64,000 nucleotides of DNA from Falsihalocynthiibacter halioticoli (GCF_025802015.1 NZ_JAOYFC010000001.1:682001-746000), one strand, 5' to 3'; positions 21,924 to 30,706 are shown, counted from the stretch's first letter. Notes: generated by a model not told the origin, from the sequence alone. Translations and numbers: made by a program.

Positions 21924-22703
21924 ATGGTTGAACTCGTATTACCGAAAAATTCTAAAATTAAAGTAGGGAAAACGTGGCCAAAGCCCGAGGGCGCGACGAA
22001 TGTGCGCAAGTTCCAGATTTATCGCTGGAATCCTGATGATGGCAAAAACCCCCAGATCGACACCTACTTCGTCGACATGGACACCTGTGGTCCAATGATT
22101 TTGGATGCGCTGATCAAGATCAAGAACGAGATTGATCCAACGTTGACTTTCCGCCGGTCCTGCCGTGAAGGGATTTGTGGCTCCTGCGCGATGAATGTAG
22201 GCGGTGTGAACACGCTGGCCTGTATCTATGGCATGGACGAGGTGAAGGGTGACGTTAAGATTTATCCGCTGCCGCATATGGAAGTGGTGAAGGATCTGAT
22301 CCCTGACCTCACCCATTTCTACGCGCAGCACGCATCGATCATGCCGTGGCTCGAAACCAAGACAAACCGCCCTGCGAAAGAGTGGAAACAGTCTATTGAG
22401 GACCGCAAAAAGCTTGATGGCCTCTATGAGTGTGTGATGTGCGCGAGCTGCTCCACATCTTGCCCAAGCTATTGGTGGAACAGCGATAAGTATCTCGGCC
22501 CTGCGGCGCTTCTTCATGCGTATCGCTGGATTATCGACAGCCGCGATGAAGCAACCGGCGAGCGTCTGGACGATCTTGAAGATCCATTCAAGCTCTACCG
22601 TTGCCACACGATCATGAACTGCGCCAAGACCTGTCCGAAGGGTCTGAACCCCGCAGAGGCGATCAGCCACATTAAGAAAATGATGGTCGAGCGCGCAGTC
22701 TAA
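21924..22703 (+). CDS. sdhB: Succinate dehydrogenase iron-sulfur subunit
   Basis: A 259-residue electron-transfer subunit. The [2Fe-2S] site is CREGICGSCAMN...C, the [4Fe-4S] site CVMCASCSTSCP, and the [3Fe-4S] site CHTIMNCAKTCPKG. PSYWWNSDKYLGPA, near the quinone site, is conserved. Length is normal (~260). TAGGAG precedes the ATG. Last gene of the sdh operon, followed by a strong terminator. Passes electrons from SdhA flavin to ubiquinone. Confidence 0.99.
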   Translation: MVELVLPKNSKIKVGKTWPKPEGATNVRKFQIYRWNPDDGKNPQIDTYFVDMDTCGPMILDALIKIKNEIDPTLTFRRSCREGICGSCAMNVGGVNTLACIYGMDEVKGDVKIYPLPHMEVVKDLIPDLTHFYAQHASIMPWLETKTNRPAKEWKQSIEDRKKLDGLYECVMCASCSTSCPSYWWNSDKYLGPAALLHAYRWIIDSRDEATGERLDDLEDPFKLYRCHTIMNCAKTCPKGLNPAEAISHIKKMMVERAV

Positions 22704-22722
22704 GGCACGCACATTTTAACGG

Positions 22723-22753
22723 AAAAGCCCCGCCATTTGGTTGGGGCTTTTTT
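22723..22753 (+). terminator. Rho-independent terminator after sdhB
   Basis: AAAAGCCCC and GGGGCTTTT form a 9-bp stem around an 11-nt loop, followed by a run of T, 20 nt after the sdhB stop. The A-run on the other side means it may also serve the convergent DUF1801 gene. Confidence 0.9.
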
Positions 22754-22765
22754 GTTGGGGGCGTG

Positions 22766-23164
22766 TCAGTCAACGCAGATGCGTTCAAGCCGCCCTTTGC
22801 GTTTGACGATATTTTTGTAATCCCATTGAACCAACGGCGCTTCCGCCAGCCATGCTCGCAATAGGTCATGGTCGATCTCCTGCGCATCAGTAAAGCGCGC
22901 TTCTGCTGCTTTGAACTTTCCCTCAGGTGCAAGGCCACGCGCCTCGAAGGATTGTCCGCTCCAAAACAACAGCCGCACGCAATGTTTGAGCTTGCTGTAG
23001 CCGACGATCGGGTTACCTTCCAGAAACCAGACCGGATGGGCATGCCATATTTTGCTTTCGGCAAGTGGGAGAGCCGCGTCGATTTCGGCGCGAAGCGCAT
23101 CGCAAATCTTCTTATCTTCTGGAGATTGTGCGGCGTGATAATCGGAGATCGTCCTATGGGTCAT
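22766..23164 (-). CDS. DUF1801 domain protein
   Basis: A 132-residue cytosolic protein of the DUF1801/YdhG-like family. Features seen are SPEDKKICDALRAEIDAALP, the conserved KIWHAHPVWFLEGNPIVGY and a following FWSGQSFE region. Members share a small alpha/beta fold (SHOCT/YdhG superfamily) and have no established activity. It is transcribed towards sdhB, ending at the shared terminator. No operon partner is seen. Confidence 0.88.
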   Translation of the reverse strand: MTHRTISDYHAAQSPEDKKICDALRAEIDAALPLAESKIWHAHPVWFLEGNPIVGYSKLKHCVRLLFWSGQSFEARGLAPEGKFKAAEARFTDAQEIDHDLLRAWLAEAPLVQWDYKNIVKRKGRLERICVD

Positions 23165-23253
23165 GCGCCCAAAATAGCAGATGAATGCGCCGATTCAAAA
23201 AACATCACCACTCTGATTTGCTTTTTGCGTCACAACACCCTAGATGAATCAGC

Positions 23254-23352
23254 ATGGGCATGCGCACGGCGCGGCCACGACATCCAATGTGTTTTTTGGC
23301 ATATGAGGGCGGAATTATGGGTAAGAATACGCGAAAATTTGCGCTTTTCTAG
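23254..23352 (+). CDS. Possible leader peptide upstream of the decarboxylase gene
   Basis: An open frame of 32 codons starts at ATG 23254. An internal ATG at 23317, with GAGGGCGGA placed 4 nt upstream, gives an 11-residue peptide MGKNTRKFALF that ends at TAG 23352. The inner start has the better ribosome binding site. It lies 262 bp before the ornithine/lysine decarboxylase start. Enterobacterial speF is controlled by a leader peptide and ornithine; a similar role here is only an inference. Confidence 0.35.
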   Translation: MGMRTARPRHPMCFLAYEGGIMGKNTRKFALF

Positions 23353-23614
23353 GACGGGGATTGCCGCCTGAATCCGACGTTGCTCGTTGTATTTCAACGA
23401 GTTACGAGCCTCTCTCTCATGCTGATGAAAAAACTTTGAAGTCGCGCAGCAAAAAACTGTTGATTTTGAAAACGATTCATCACAAATACCGCTTCTAGAC
23501 GCCAACGCACGCGCCTCTGTCCCAAGGGTTTCATCCCCCATGGTTACGTAGCGACGGTAACGTCTCTGAATGGAAGTGAGCGGTCATATATGGCCGGGTC
23601 TGTTGGAGATGACC
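23353..23614 (+). ncRNA. Structured 5' leader of the decarboxylase gene (possible speF-type RNA)
   Basis: The 450-bp space before the decarboxylase has no long gene but several self-complementary segments: CTCGTTG/CAACGAG around TATTT (23383-23401), GTTAC...GTAAC near 23543-23561, and GGTCATATATGGCC at 23582-23595. A conserved structured RNA (speF motif) is known upstream of alphaproteobacterial ornithine decarboxylase genes, and this region has the right place and size. The match to that motif has not been tested with a covariance model. Confidence 0.4.
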
Positions 23615-24790
23615 ATGAACGCATACGTAACCGAGTTTTCGGTCCCTGAATCCTTTTCGCCTGTTCACCGAGCAGAGCAGTATATCCGTAACACCCGTTT
23701 TGACCGCCCCACGCTCGTGGTGGACCTAGAGCAGGTTGCCGCCCAGTATGATGCGCTCAAAGCTGGCCTTGGACGGGCCGCCATGCACTATGCGGTAAAG
23801 GCAAACCCAGCTCCGGAGATCATTGCGAAACTGGCGGAAATGGGGTCGAACTTCGATGCGGCCTCCCGTGCGGAAATCGAGTTGTGCCTGTCGCAAGGCG
23901 CGCCTGCGGAGCGGATTTCCTTTGGTAACACCATCAAGCGCGTGTCCGACATTGCATTTGCGTATCAAGTTGGCGTGCGTCTCTTTGCGGTCGATGCCGA
24001 AGAAGAGATGCACAAGATCGCCGAAAACGCACCGGGGGCGGATGTATTCGTTCGCGTGATCGTTGAGAATTGCGATGCGGATTGGCCGCTCACCCGCAAG
24101 TTCGGTTGCGCGCGCGATAAGGTGCTGCACCTGCTGGAACTTGCTGGTTCGCTTGGTCTGAACGCAAAGGGGCTGTCGTTTCATGTTGGATCGCAAACGC
24201 GCCAAGCTGCGATGTGGGAAAACACGCTCGATCAGGTTGCTGCGATTTGGCAAGACGCAAAAGAGGCAGGGTTTGATCTGTCTCTGCTTAACATCGGTGG
24301 CGGCTTCCCTGCGTTCTACGGCGACGAGATCCAAGGGCCGACTGATTATGCACGCGCCGTGATGGCGCAGGTTCAAGCGCGGTTTGGTGATGTTCCTGAG
24401 CTTATCGCAGAGCCTGGTCGTGGGCTTGTTGCCGAAGCGGGGATGATCGCTGCCGAAGTTGTATTGGTCTCGCGGAAGTCTGAAAATGATCTGAGCCGCT
24501 GGGTTTACCTTGATATCGGCAAGTTCTCTGGCTTGGCCGAAACCATGGACGAGTGTATCCGCTATCAGTTCCTGACTGATCGCGACTACGAAGACACCGG
24601 CCCTTGCATCCTCGCTGGTCCAAGCTGTGACAGTGCCGATGTGCTTTATGAAAAGCGCCCTGTGCACCTGCCACTTGGCCTTAAATCGGGTGACCGGATT
24701 ATCATCCCGTCCTGTGGGGCCTATACCTCAACCTATGCTTCCGTCGGGTTTAACGGCTTTCCGCCGCTCGATGTGGTTGTGCTACCGTAA
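23615..24790 (+). CDS. Ornithine/lysine decarboxylase, PLP fold type III
   Basis: A 391-residue alanine-racemase-fold decarboxylase. The PLP lysine is in MHYAVKANPAPEII. HVGSQT and NIGGGFPA bind the cofactor phosphate, EPGRGLVAEAG is conserved, and the dimer-shared catalytic Cys is in GPSCDSADVLYE. SCGAYTSTYASVGFNGF closes the active site. Eukaryotic-type bacterial enzymes of this length act on ornithine, and some also on lysine, giving putrescine or cadaverine; sequence alone does not settle which. The start at 23615 is chosen because GGAG lies 6 nt before it. It has a long leader and a strong terminator. Confidence 0.92.
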   Translation: MNAYVTEFSVPESFSPVHRAEQYIRNTRFDRPTLVVDLEQVAAQYDALKAGLGRAAMHYAVKANPAPEIIAKLAEMGSNFDAASRAEIELCLSQGAPAERISFGNTIKRVSDIAFAYQVGVRLFAVDAEEEMHKIAENAPGADVFVRVIVENCDADWPLTRKFGCARDKVLHLLELAGSLGLNAKGLSFHVGSQTRQAAMWENTLDQVAAIWQDAKEAGFDLSLLNIGGGFPAFYGDEIQGPTDYARAVMAQVQARFGDVPELIAEPGRGLVAEAGMIAAEVVLVSRKSENDLSRWVYLDIGKFSGLAETMDECIRYQFLTDRDYEDTGPCILAGPSCDSADVLYEKRPVHLPLGLKSGDRIIIPSCGAYTSTYASVGFNGFPPLDVVVLP

Positions 24791-24813
24791 ATCGGGCAGT
24801 AGAGGCAAAAAGA

Positions 24814-24848
24814 AAAGCGGCGAAGGGCAACCTTCGCCGCTTTCGTTT
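24814..24848. terminator. Bidirectional terminator between decarboxylase and deoD
   Basis: AAAGCGGCGAAGG and CCTTCGCCGCTTT pair perfectly over 13 bp around a GCAA tetraloop, flanked by T-rich sequence on the plus strand and A-rich sequence on the other side. It serves the plus-strand decarboxylase and probably the convergent deoD. Confidence 0.93.
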
Positions 24849-24863
24849 TAAGAGGTAATTGGT

Positions 24864-25568
24864 TTACGCAAACGCCGCTTCGAGCGCGATTTCAACCATA
24901 TCACCAAAGCTCTTCTCGCGGTCCTCGCTTGGCAGGGCTTCCCCTGTCAGCAGGTGGTCACTCACCGTAAGAACAGCAAGCGCGCGGCGGCCATAACGGG
25001 CGGCGAGATTATAAAGCTCGGCGGCTTCCATCTCGACGCCAAGAATCCCGTGACGCTGCATTTGCTCGTTCAAGTCCGGGCGTTCGTCATAGAACACGTC
25101 GCTTGAGTATATCCCACCAACATGGGTTGGGGTGCCTTTGGCTTCGGCCGCATCCGCAGCCGCTTTGAGCAAGCCATAGTCGGCGCACGGCGCGAAGTTG
25201 AGTTCCTTGAAAATCCCGCGCGAAGGGGTTGAGAGGGTGGAGGCGGTCATTGCGATGATCACATCACGCACCCCCACAGATTTCTGCATCCCGCCGCAAG
25301 AGCCAATACGGATCAGCGTTTGGGCGTTGTATTCGGAGATCAATTCATTCGCATAGATCGACAGGCTGGGCATCCCCATACCAGAGCCGTGTATTGTAAC
25401 GCGGTTGCCTTTCCATGTACCGGTAAAGCCGAGCATTCCGCGCACCTCGTTCACGAGTTTTACATCGGACAGAAAGGTTTCGGCCGCCCATTTCGCGCGA
25501 TAGGGATCGCCGGGCAGGAGGACAGTTTCGGCAATATCGCCGGGTTTTGCGCCAATATGGACAGTCAT
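24864..25568 (-). CDS. deoD: Purine-nucleoside phosphorylase
   Basis: A 234-residue cytosolic enzyme cleaving purine (deoxy)nucleosides with phosphate. Hallmarks of the hexameric PNP class are HIGAKPGDIAETVLLPGDP, RGMLGFTGTWKG (phosphate/ribose site), IRIGSCGGMQ, GVEMEAAELYNLAA and VLTVSDHLLTGE with the catalytic Asp. Start at MTVHIGAKPGD, with GAGG 6 nt upstream; 11 more upstream codons are open but unlikely. Length matches E. coli DeoD (239). Downstream of ecm but spaced from it by 65 bp. Confidence 0.97.
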   Translation of the reverse strand: MTVHIGAKPGDIAETVLLPGDPYRAKWAAETFLSDVKLVNEVRGMLGFTGTWKGNRVTIHGSGMGMPSLSIYANELISEYNAQTLIRIGSCGGMQKSVGVRDVIIAMTASTLSTPSRGIFKELNFAPCADYGLLKAAADAAEAKGTPTHVGGIYSSDVFYDERPDLNEQMQRHGILGVEMEAAELYNLAARYGRRALAVLTVSDHLLTGEALPSEDREKSFGDMVEIALEAAFA

Positions 25569-25633
25569 TGCGGGCCTCGCGTTTTTTGATCGGATGGACA
25601 ATCACTGCACAAACCGAGGCCGAGTTGCAAGCG

Positions 25634-27601
25634 TTACTCCGCGGCGGCGCGGGCCGGATCAACGAGGGTCACGATGTCATGCATGATGCGATTGAGCTCG
25701 AAATCCTTGGGCGTGTAAATCCGAGCGACCCCCTTGTTGATAAGACGAGTTGCATCCTCGGCGGGGATAATGCCGCCTGCGATGATCGGGATATGCCCAA
25801 GCCCCGCGACATGCATCCGCTCAAGCAATTCCTCAATCAGCGGCACGTGGCTTCCCGACAGAATCGAAAGCCCAACAACATGCGGGTTCTCACGTTTTGC
25901 CGCGGCAACGATCTCTTCTGGCGTGAGGCGAATACCTTCGTAGCTAATATCCATGCCGCAATCGCGCGCGCGTGTGGCAATTTGCTCAGCCCCGTTTGAG
26001 TGGCCATCAAGACCGGGTTTGCCGACAAGCAGCTTCATCCGGCGGCCAAGATTCTGGCTCGCCACATCAACAGCAAGGCGAATGTCCTCCAGCCCCTCCG
26101 TCTGGTTTGACGGTGTTTTGCGCACACCGGTTGGCGCGCGATACTGGCCGAATACAGCGCGCACAACATCGCCCCATTCTCCCGTCGTTACTCCCGCTTT
26201 GGCACAGGCAATCGAGGCGGGCATGATGTTTTCTCCACTTTGAGCAGCGGCGCGCAGAGCGGCAAGCGCATTGGAAACCGCATTGGTATCACGGCTTTCA
26301 CGGAAGGCATTGAGCCGCGCGATCTGGTCTTCTTCGGCGCCTGCGTCAGCTTCCATGATCGCACGGTCGCCGGTTGTGAGTGGGCTGTCGGCAGTTTCCG
26401 TCCAGCGGTTCACGCCAACAACGGTTGTTTCGCCTGTCTCGATCTTGGCTAAGCGTCTTGCGTTGCTTTCGACGAGCCGCGCTTTCATATATTCAATCGC
26501 CGCAATCGCGCCGCCCATGTCTTCGATCTGTGCAAGTTCTGCGCGCGCGCCGTCTTTGAGCGCTTCGACTTTGCGGGTTACGGCAGGGTTCTCGTCAAAT
26601 AGGTCATCGAATTCCAGCAGGTCGGTTTCATAGGCCAGAATTTGCTGCATCCTAAGCGACCACTGCTGATCAAAGGGGCGGGGCAAGCCAAGCGCTTCGT
26701 TCCACGCCGGAAGTTGTACCGCGCGGGCGCGCGCATTTTTGCTTAGGGTTACGGCCAGCATTTCAAGAAGGATGCGGTATACGTTGTTCTCTGGCTGTTG
26801 TTCGGTCAGGCCAAGGCTGTTGACCTGAACACCATAACGGAAGCGGCGGTATTTCTCCTCCGTGATGCCGTAACGCTCGCGGGTAATCTCATCCCAAAGC
26901 TCAACAAAAGCGCGCATTTTGCACATCTCTGTAACGAAGCGAATGCCCGCGTTTACGAAGAAACTGATGCGGCCAACCATCTGAGGGAAATGCTCTGCTG
27001 GTGTTTTCTTGCGTAAGTCATCCAATACGGCAATTGCCGTGGCGAGGGCGAAGGCAAGCTCCTCCTCCGGCGTCGCGCCCGCTTCCTGAAGGTGGTAGGA
27101 GCACACATTCGTGGGGTTCCATTTCGGCAAATGCGTGCGCGTATAGGCGGCCACATCAGTAAGCATCCGCAGGCTCGGCTCCGGCGGGCAAACATAGGTA
27201 CCGCGGCTTAGATATTCCTTGATGATATCGTTCTGCACGGTCCCTTTGAGTTGGGAAACATCCGCGCCTTGCTCTTCGGCGGTGGCAATATACAACGCCA
27301 GTAACCAAGGGGCCGTCGCGTTGATGGTCATCGAAGTGTTCATCTGCTCCAGCGGAATATCACGAAACAGAGCGCGCATATCACCGATGTGGTTGATCGG
27401 AACGCCGACTTTGCCAACCTCACCCCGCGCGAGCGCATGGTCGCTGTCATATCCTGTCTGGGTCGGCAGATCGAACGCAACCGAGAGTCCGGTCTGACCT
27501 TTGGCGAGGTTTTCACGATAAAGCGCATTAGACGCTTTGGCCGTGGAATGGCCTGCATAAGTGCGAAACAGCCATGGGCGGATCTGGTCTGGATTTGACA
27601 T
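25634..27601 (-). CDS. ecm: Ethylmalonyl-CoA mutase
   Basis: A 655-residue adenosylcobalamin enzyme turning (2R)-ethylmalonyl-CoA into (2S)-methylsuccinyl-CoA. The N-terminal TIM barrel holds LSVAFDLPTQTGYDSDHA and GRISFFVNAGIRFVTEMCK. The C-terminal B12 domain has the DxHxxG motif in GKPGLDGHSNGAEQIA, with LSILSGSH and IIAGGIIP downstream. It resembles methylmalonyl-CoA mutase but is the shorter single-chain form typical of Ecm. The presence of ccrA, mcl2 and mch supports Ecm over a general mutase. Start at ATG 27601. Confidence 0.95.
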   Translation of the reverse strand: MSNPDQIRPWLFRTYAGHSTAKASNALYRENLAKGQTGLSVAFDLPTQTGYDSDHALARGEVGKVGVPINHIGDMRALFRDIPLEQMNTSMTINATAPWLLALYIATAEEQGADVSQLKGTVQNDIIKEYLSRGTYVCPPEPSLRMLTDVAAYTRTHLPKWNPTNVCSYHLQEAGATPEEELAFALATAIAVLDDLRKKTPAEHFPQMVGRISFFVNAGIRFVTEMCKMRAFVELWDEITRERYGITEEKYRRFRYGVQVNSLGLTEQQPENNVYRILLEMLAVTLSKNARARAVQLPAWNEALGLPRPFDQQWSLRMQQILAYETDLLEFDDLFDENPAVTRKVEALKDGARAELAQIEDMGGAIAAIEYMKARLVESNARRLAKIETGETTVVGVNRWTETADSPLTTGDRAIMEADAGAEEDQIARLNAFRESRDTNAVSNALAALRAAAQSGENIMPASIACAKAGVTTGEWGDVVRAVFGQYRAPTGVRKTPSNQTEGLEDIRLAVDVASQNLGRRMKLLVGKPGLDGHSNGAEQIATRARDCGMDISYEGIRLTPEEIVAAAKRENPHVVGLSILSGSHVPLIEELLERMHVAGLGHIPIIAGGIIPAEDATRLINKGVARIYTPKDFELNRIMHDIVTLVDPARAAAE

Positions 27602-27726
27602 CTCGGAGTCGCCTTGCAATTAAATTTCTAGATGGGTCATATTCGCGTAATAAAATATCTCTGTCAATCGCTGCATTGCGGCATTAGCGGGTTTACTCCG
27701 AGGCAAGGGGCTGAAACCTTGGGCTG

Positions 27727-29112
27727 ATGTTTCAAACCGTTGAAATTCCTGTCTGGGTAATCGTTATTGTCGCGCTATTGGCGGCGGTTGCGGCATTGGA
27801 ACGGATCCTTGTACCGTCTGTACGATGGTTTTTTCGCCGCCGGATGGAGCGCGTTGTGGCGCGGCTCAACACACGGCTGGAGCGGCCGATCGAACCATTC
27901 AAGCTCGCGCGGCGCCATGACACAATCCAGCGGTTGATTTATTCCCCGCAGGTCTCCGAAGCGATTAACGAATATGCCGCAAGCGAAGGTGTTCCGGAAA
28001 ACGTCGCGTTCGAGAATGCACAGCGTTACGCCAAAGAGATTGTGCCCTCATTTTCGGCAACAGCCTATTTCGGATTTGCGATCCGATTGGCACGGGTGAT
28101 CTCGCGTTCGATCTACCGGATCAGGATCGGTTATTTCGACGAAGAGGCGCTCTCGAAAATTTCTCCTGAAGCAACGGTTGTGTTCGTGATGAACCACCGT
28201 TCCAACATGGATTATGTGCTTGTCACCTATCTCGCGGCAAAGCGTGCGGCTCTCTCATATGCCGTCGGCGAATGGGCAAGAGTCTGGCCGCTCCAAGGGC
28301 TGATCCGCTCTATGGGGGCTTATTTTATTAGGCGAAAGTCTTACAACGCGCTCTATCGCGGGGTGTTGGCGCGTTATGTTCAGATGGCCACCGAGGCGGG
28401 CGTAGCGCAAGCAGTATTCCCGGAAGGGCGGCTTTCGTTAACGGGCGGCGTCGGCGACGCGAAGCTTGGCATTTTGAGCTATGTGATCTCTGGCTACCAC
28501 CCGCTGCGCGATCGGGATGTGGTTTTCGTTCCTGTGGCGCTTAACTATGACCGCGTTCTTGAAGATCGGGTACTCCGCGAGGCAGCGCATGGCGGGCGCA
28601 GCAAATTCAAATTCTCAGTTTGGCGAAGCTTTGGGTTCATGTTCCGACAGCTTCGTTTCATGCTTACCGGACGTTTCCACAGATTTGGATATGCAGCTGT
28701 GAGCTTTGGCGAGCCACTGTCCCTGCGGGCGTTTTCGCAAAGCCAGACTGGGAACCTCCCACCGCTTGTCGCCGAAGAGTTGATGACGCGCGTGCGGGCT
28801 GTTGTTCCGGCGGTTCCCGTTCCGATGGTTGCAACGATCTTTGAACAAGCAGAGCGCCCGCTTACGCACGATGATGTTGTCGAGCGATATGTGAAAATGC
28901 TCGATCTGCTGCGCTCAAACGGTGTTCATGTGCATGTGCCGCGCGATAACCCTGCTTATGGCGCGGAAGTTGGGCTACGGATGTTGAAGCTGCGCCGCTT
29001 CGTGTTGGAACAGGATGATGGCTTTGTAATTAGCCCAAAATCAGCTGAATTCGTTACATATTACGCTGAATCCATTGCGCATTTCTTTGAGGCGCCGGAG
29101 GTGTCGCCCTGA
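27727..29112 (+). CDS. Glycerol-3-phosphate/1-acylglycerol-3-phosphate acyltransferase family protein
   Basis: A 461-residue protein with one N-terminal membrane segment (residues ~5-25). The PlsC/PlsB acyltransferase motifs are present: FVMNHRSNMDYVLV (HX4D, motif I), GAYFIRRKS (motif II) and VFPEGRLSLTGG (motif III). The C-terminal ~130 residues are an extension not needed for the PlsC fold. Likely acylates glycerol phosphate or a lysophospholipid at the inner membrane; the exact acceptor is uncertain. It lies between ecm (divergent) and ccrA (same strand), perhaps only by position. Confidence 0.85.
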   Translation: MFQTVEIPVWVIVIVALLAAVAALERILVPSVRWFFRRRMERVVARLNTRLERPIEPFKLARRHDTIQRLIYSPQVSEAINEYAASEGVPENVAFENAQRYAKEIVPSFSATAYFGFAIRLARVISRSIYRIRIGYFDEEALSKISPEATVVFVMNHRSNMDYVLVTYLAAKRAALSYAVGEWARVWPLQGLIRSMGAYFIRRKSYNALYRGVLARYVQMATEAGVAQAVFPEGRLSLTGGVGDAKLGILSYVISGYHPLRDRDVVFVPVALNYDRVLEDRVLREAAHGGRSKFKFSVWRSFGFMFRQLRFMLTGRFHRFGYAAVSFGEPLSLRAFSQSQTGNLPPLVAEELMTRVRAVVPAVPVPMVATIFEQAERPLTHDDVVERYVKMLDLLRSNGVHVHVPRDNPAYGAEVGLRMLKLRRFVLEQDDGFVISPKSAEFVTYYAESIAHFFEAPEVSP

Positions 29113-29208
29113 TTATTCTGCAGCCGCTCGGTTATTAAATTACAAAAATTAATCAAAATGGGTTGCTTTGTTGCTCGCTCGATCTTACCACATAGGTAGG
29201 AGCGCTGA

Positions 29209-29223
29209 TTCTGCGGCGCAGAA
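29209..29223. promoter_or_regulatory. 15-bp palindrome before ccrA
   Basis: TTCTGCGGCGCAGAA has perfect 7-bp arms around one G and lies 15 bp before the ccrA start, next to its GAGGAGG ribosome binding site. It could be an operator or an mRNA hairpin. Factor unknown. Confidence 0.4.
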
Positions 29224-29238
29224 AACGAGGAGGAGCCC

Positions 29239-30540
29239 ATGGCACTGGATCAAGACAACATTCGCGCGAATTATGATGCGCCGGTCAAAGATCTCTATGA
29301 GGTCGGCGAAATGCCACCGCTGGGCCACGTGCCAAAACAGATGTACGCGTGGGCCATTCGCCGCGAGCGGCACGGAGAGCCGGATCAATCCTTTCAGCTT
29401 GAAGTTGTGGATACGCCTGAAATCGGGAGTAACGATGTTCTTGTTCTCGTGATGGCGGCGGGCGTGAATTACAACGGTATCTGGGCGGGGCTTGGAATAC
29501 CGATCAGCCCGTTTGATGTTCACAAAGCCGACTATCATATAGCCGGGTCTGATGCTTCGGGCATTGTTTGGGCCGTTGGCGATAGAGTTACGCGTTGGAA
29601 AGTTGGCGATGAGGTTGTGATCCATTGCAATCAGGATGATGGCGATGATGAGGAGTGCAATGGTGGTGATCCGATGTTTTCACCGAGCCAGCGTATCTGG
29701 GGCTACGAAACGCCTGACGGGAGTTTTGCTCAGTTTACCGGTGTGCAAGCGCAACAACTGATGCCGCGGCCAAAGCATCTCACTTGGGAGGAGAGTGCTT
29801 GTTATACTCTGACCTTGGCCACCGCATACCGAATGTTGTTTGGACACCATCCCCATGAGCTAAAGCCCGGCCAGAACGTGCTTGTTTGGGGTGCCTCAGG
29901 TGGCTTGGGGAGCTATGCGATCCAGTTGATCAATACCGCGGGGGCCAATGCAATCGGCGTGATTTCCGATGAGGATAAGCGGGATTTTGTACTCGGCCTT
30001 GGCGCTAAGGGCGTAATTAATCGCAAAGATTTCAAGTGTTGGGGGCAATTGCCTACGGTGAACAGCCCTGAATATAAGGAGTGGTTCGCCGAAGCGCGGA
30101 AGTTTGGCAAGGCGATCTGGGATATCACCGGTAAAGGCGTGAATGTTGACATGGTGTTTGAGCATCCGGGCGAAGCGACATTCCCAATTTCAACATTCGT
30201 TTGCAAAAAAGGCGGCATGGTTGTGATTTGCGCCGGTACCAGCGGATTTAACCTGACCATGGACGCGCGTTATGTCTGGATGAACCAGAAGCGCATTCAG
30301 GGAAGCCACTTTGCGCATCTGCAACAGGCGTCGGCTGCGAACCGTTTGATGATCGAGCGCCGTCTTGATCCGTGTATGAGCGAAGTTTTCGGTTGGGACG
30401 ACATTCCACAGGCCCATGTGAAGATGCGTAAAAACGAGCACCAGCCCGGCAATATGGCGGTTCTGGTGCAGTCACCACGCGCCGGTTTGCGGACATTCGA
30501 AGATGCGCTGGAGGAGAGCATCGATCCCCGGCTTTCCTAA
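29239..30540 (+). CDS. ccrA: Crotonyl-CoA carboxylase/reductase
   Basis: A 433-residue NADPH-dependent medium-chain reductase that carboxylates crotonyl-CoA to (2S)-ethylmalonyl-CoA, the signature reaction of the ethylmalonyl-CoA pathway. The GroES-like N-terminal part contains GSDASGIVWAVG. The nucleotide motif is VWGASGGLGSYAIQL. AGTSGFNLTMDARYVWMNQK and RIQGSHFAH are characteristic of Ccr. GAGGAGG precedes the ATG. It has a strong terminator downstream. Partner genes in the window are ecm, mcl2 and mch. Confidence 0.97.
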   Translation: MALDQDNIRANYDAPVKDLYEVGEMPPLGHVPKQMYAWAIRRERHGEPDQSFQLEVVDTPEIGSNDVLVLVMAAGVNYNGIWAGLGIPISPFDVHKADYHIAGSDASGIVWAVGDRVTRWKVGDEVVIHCNQDDGDDEECNGGDPMFSPSQRIWGYETPDGSFAQFTGVQAQQLMPRPKHLTWEESACYTLTLATAYRMLFGHHPHELKPGQNVLVWGASGGLGSYAIQLINTAGANAIGVISDEDKRDFVLGLGAKGVINRKDFKCWGQLPTVNSPEYKEWFAEARKFGKAIWDITGKGVNVDMVFEHPGEATFPISTFVCKKGGMVVICAGTSGFNLTMDARYVWMNQKRIQGSHFAHLQQASAANRLMIERRLDPCMSEVFGWDDIPQAHVKMRKNEHQPGNMAVLVQSPRAGLRTFEDALEESIDPRLS

Positions 30541-30563
30541 CGTGCCCGTGACGGGAAGCCCTG

Positions 30564-30592
30564 AAAGGTCGCCAAAAATGGCGGCCTTTTTT
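30564..30592 (+). terminator. Rho-independent terminator after ccrA
   Basis: AAAGGTCGCCA and TGGCGGCCTTT pair over 11 bp with one G-T pair around an AAAA loop, followed by TTTTTT, 24 nt after the ccrA stop. Confidence 0.92.
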
Positions 30593-30630
30593 GTGTAAAA
30601 CAAGGTAAAACCACGAAAAAGCTAGACGAA

Positions 30631-30638
30631 TAGCGCTA
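30631..30638. promoter_or_regulatory. TAGCGCTA palindrome before small hypothetical gene
   Basis: TAGCGCTA, with A/T-rich flanks, is a perfect 8-bp palindrome 69 bp before the 67-codon gene. It shares the AGCGCT core with elements upstream of mdh and sucC. Weak evidence by itself. Confidence 0.25.
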
Positions 30639-30706
30639 AAATTTGCCAGACTAAAATTCTCGCACTGGTTGTGTGGGGCAATCGTGTCGATCGTGGGGGA
30701 TCTGAA

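Noticed and set aside
25619..27619. Methylmalonyl-CoA mutase instead of ethylmalonyl-CoA mutase for the B12 enzyme
   Set aside because: Shorter single-chain form and presence of ccrA, mcl2 and mch in the same region fit Ecm better, although a phylogenetic tree would be decisive.
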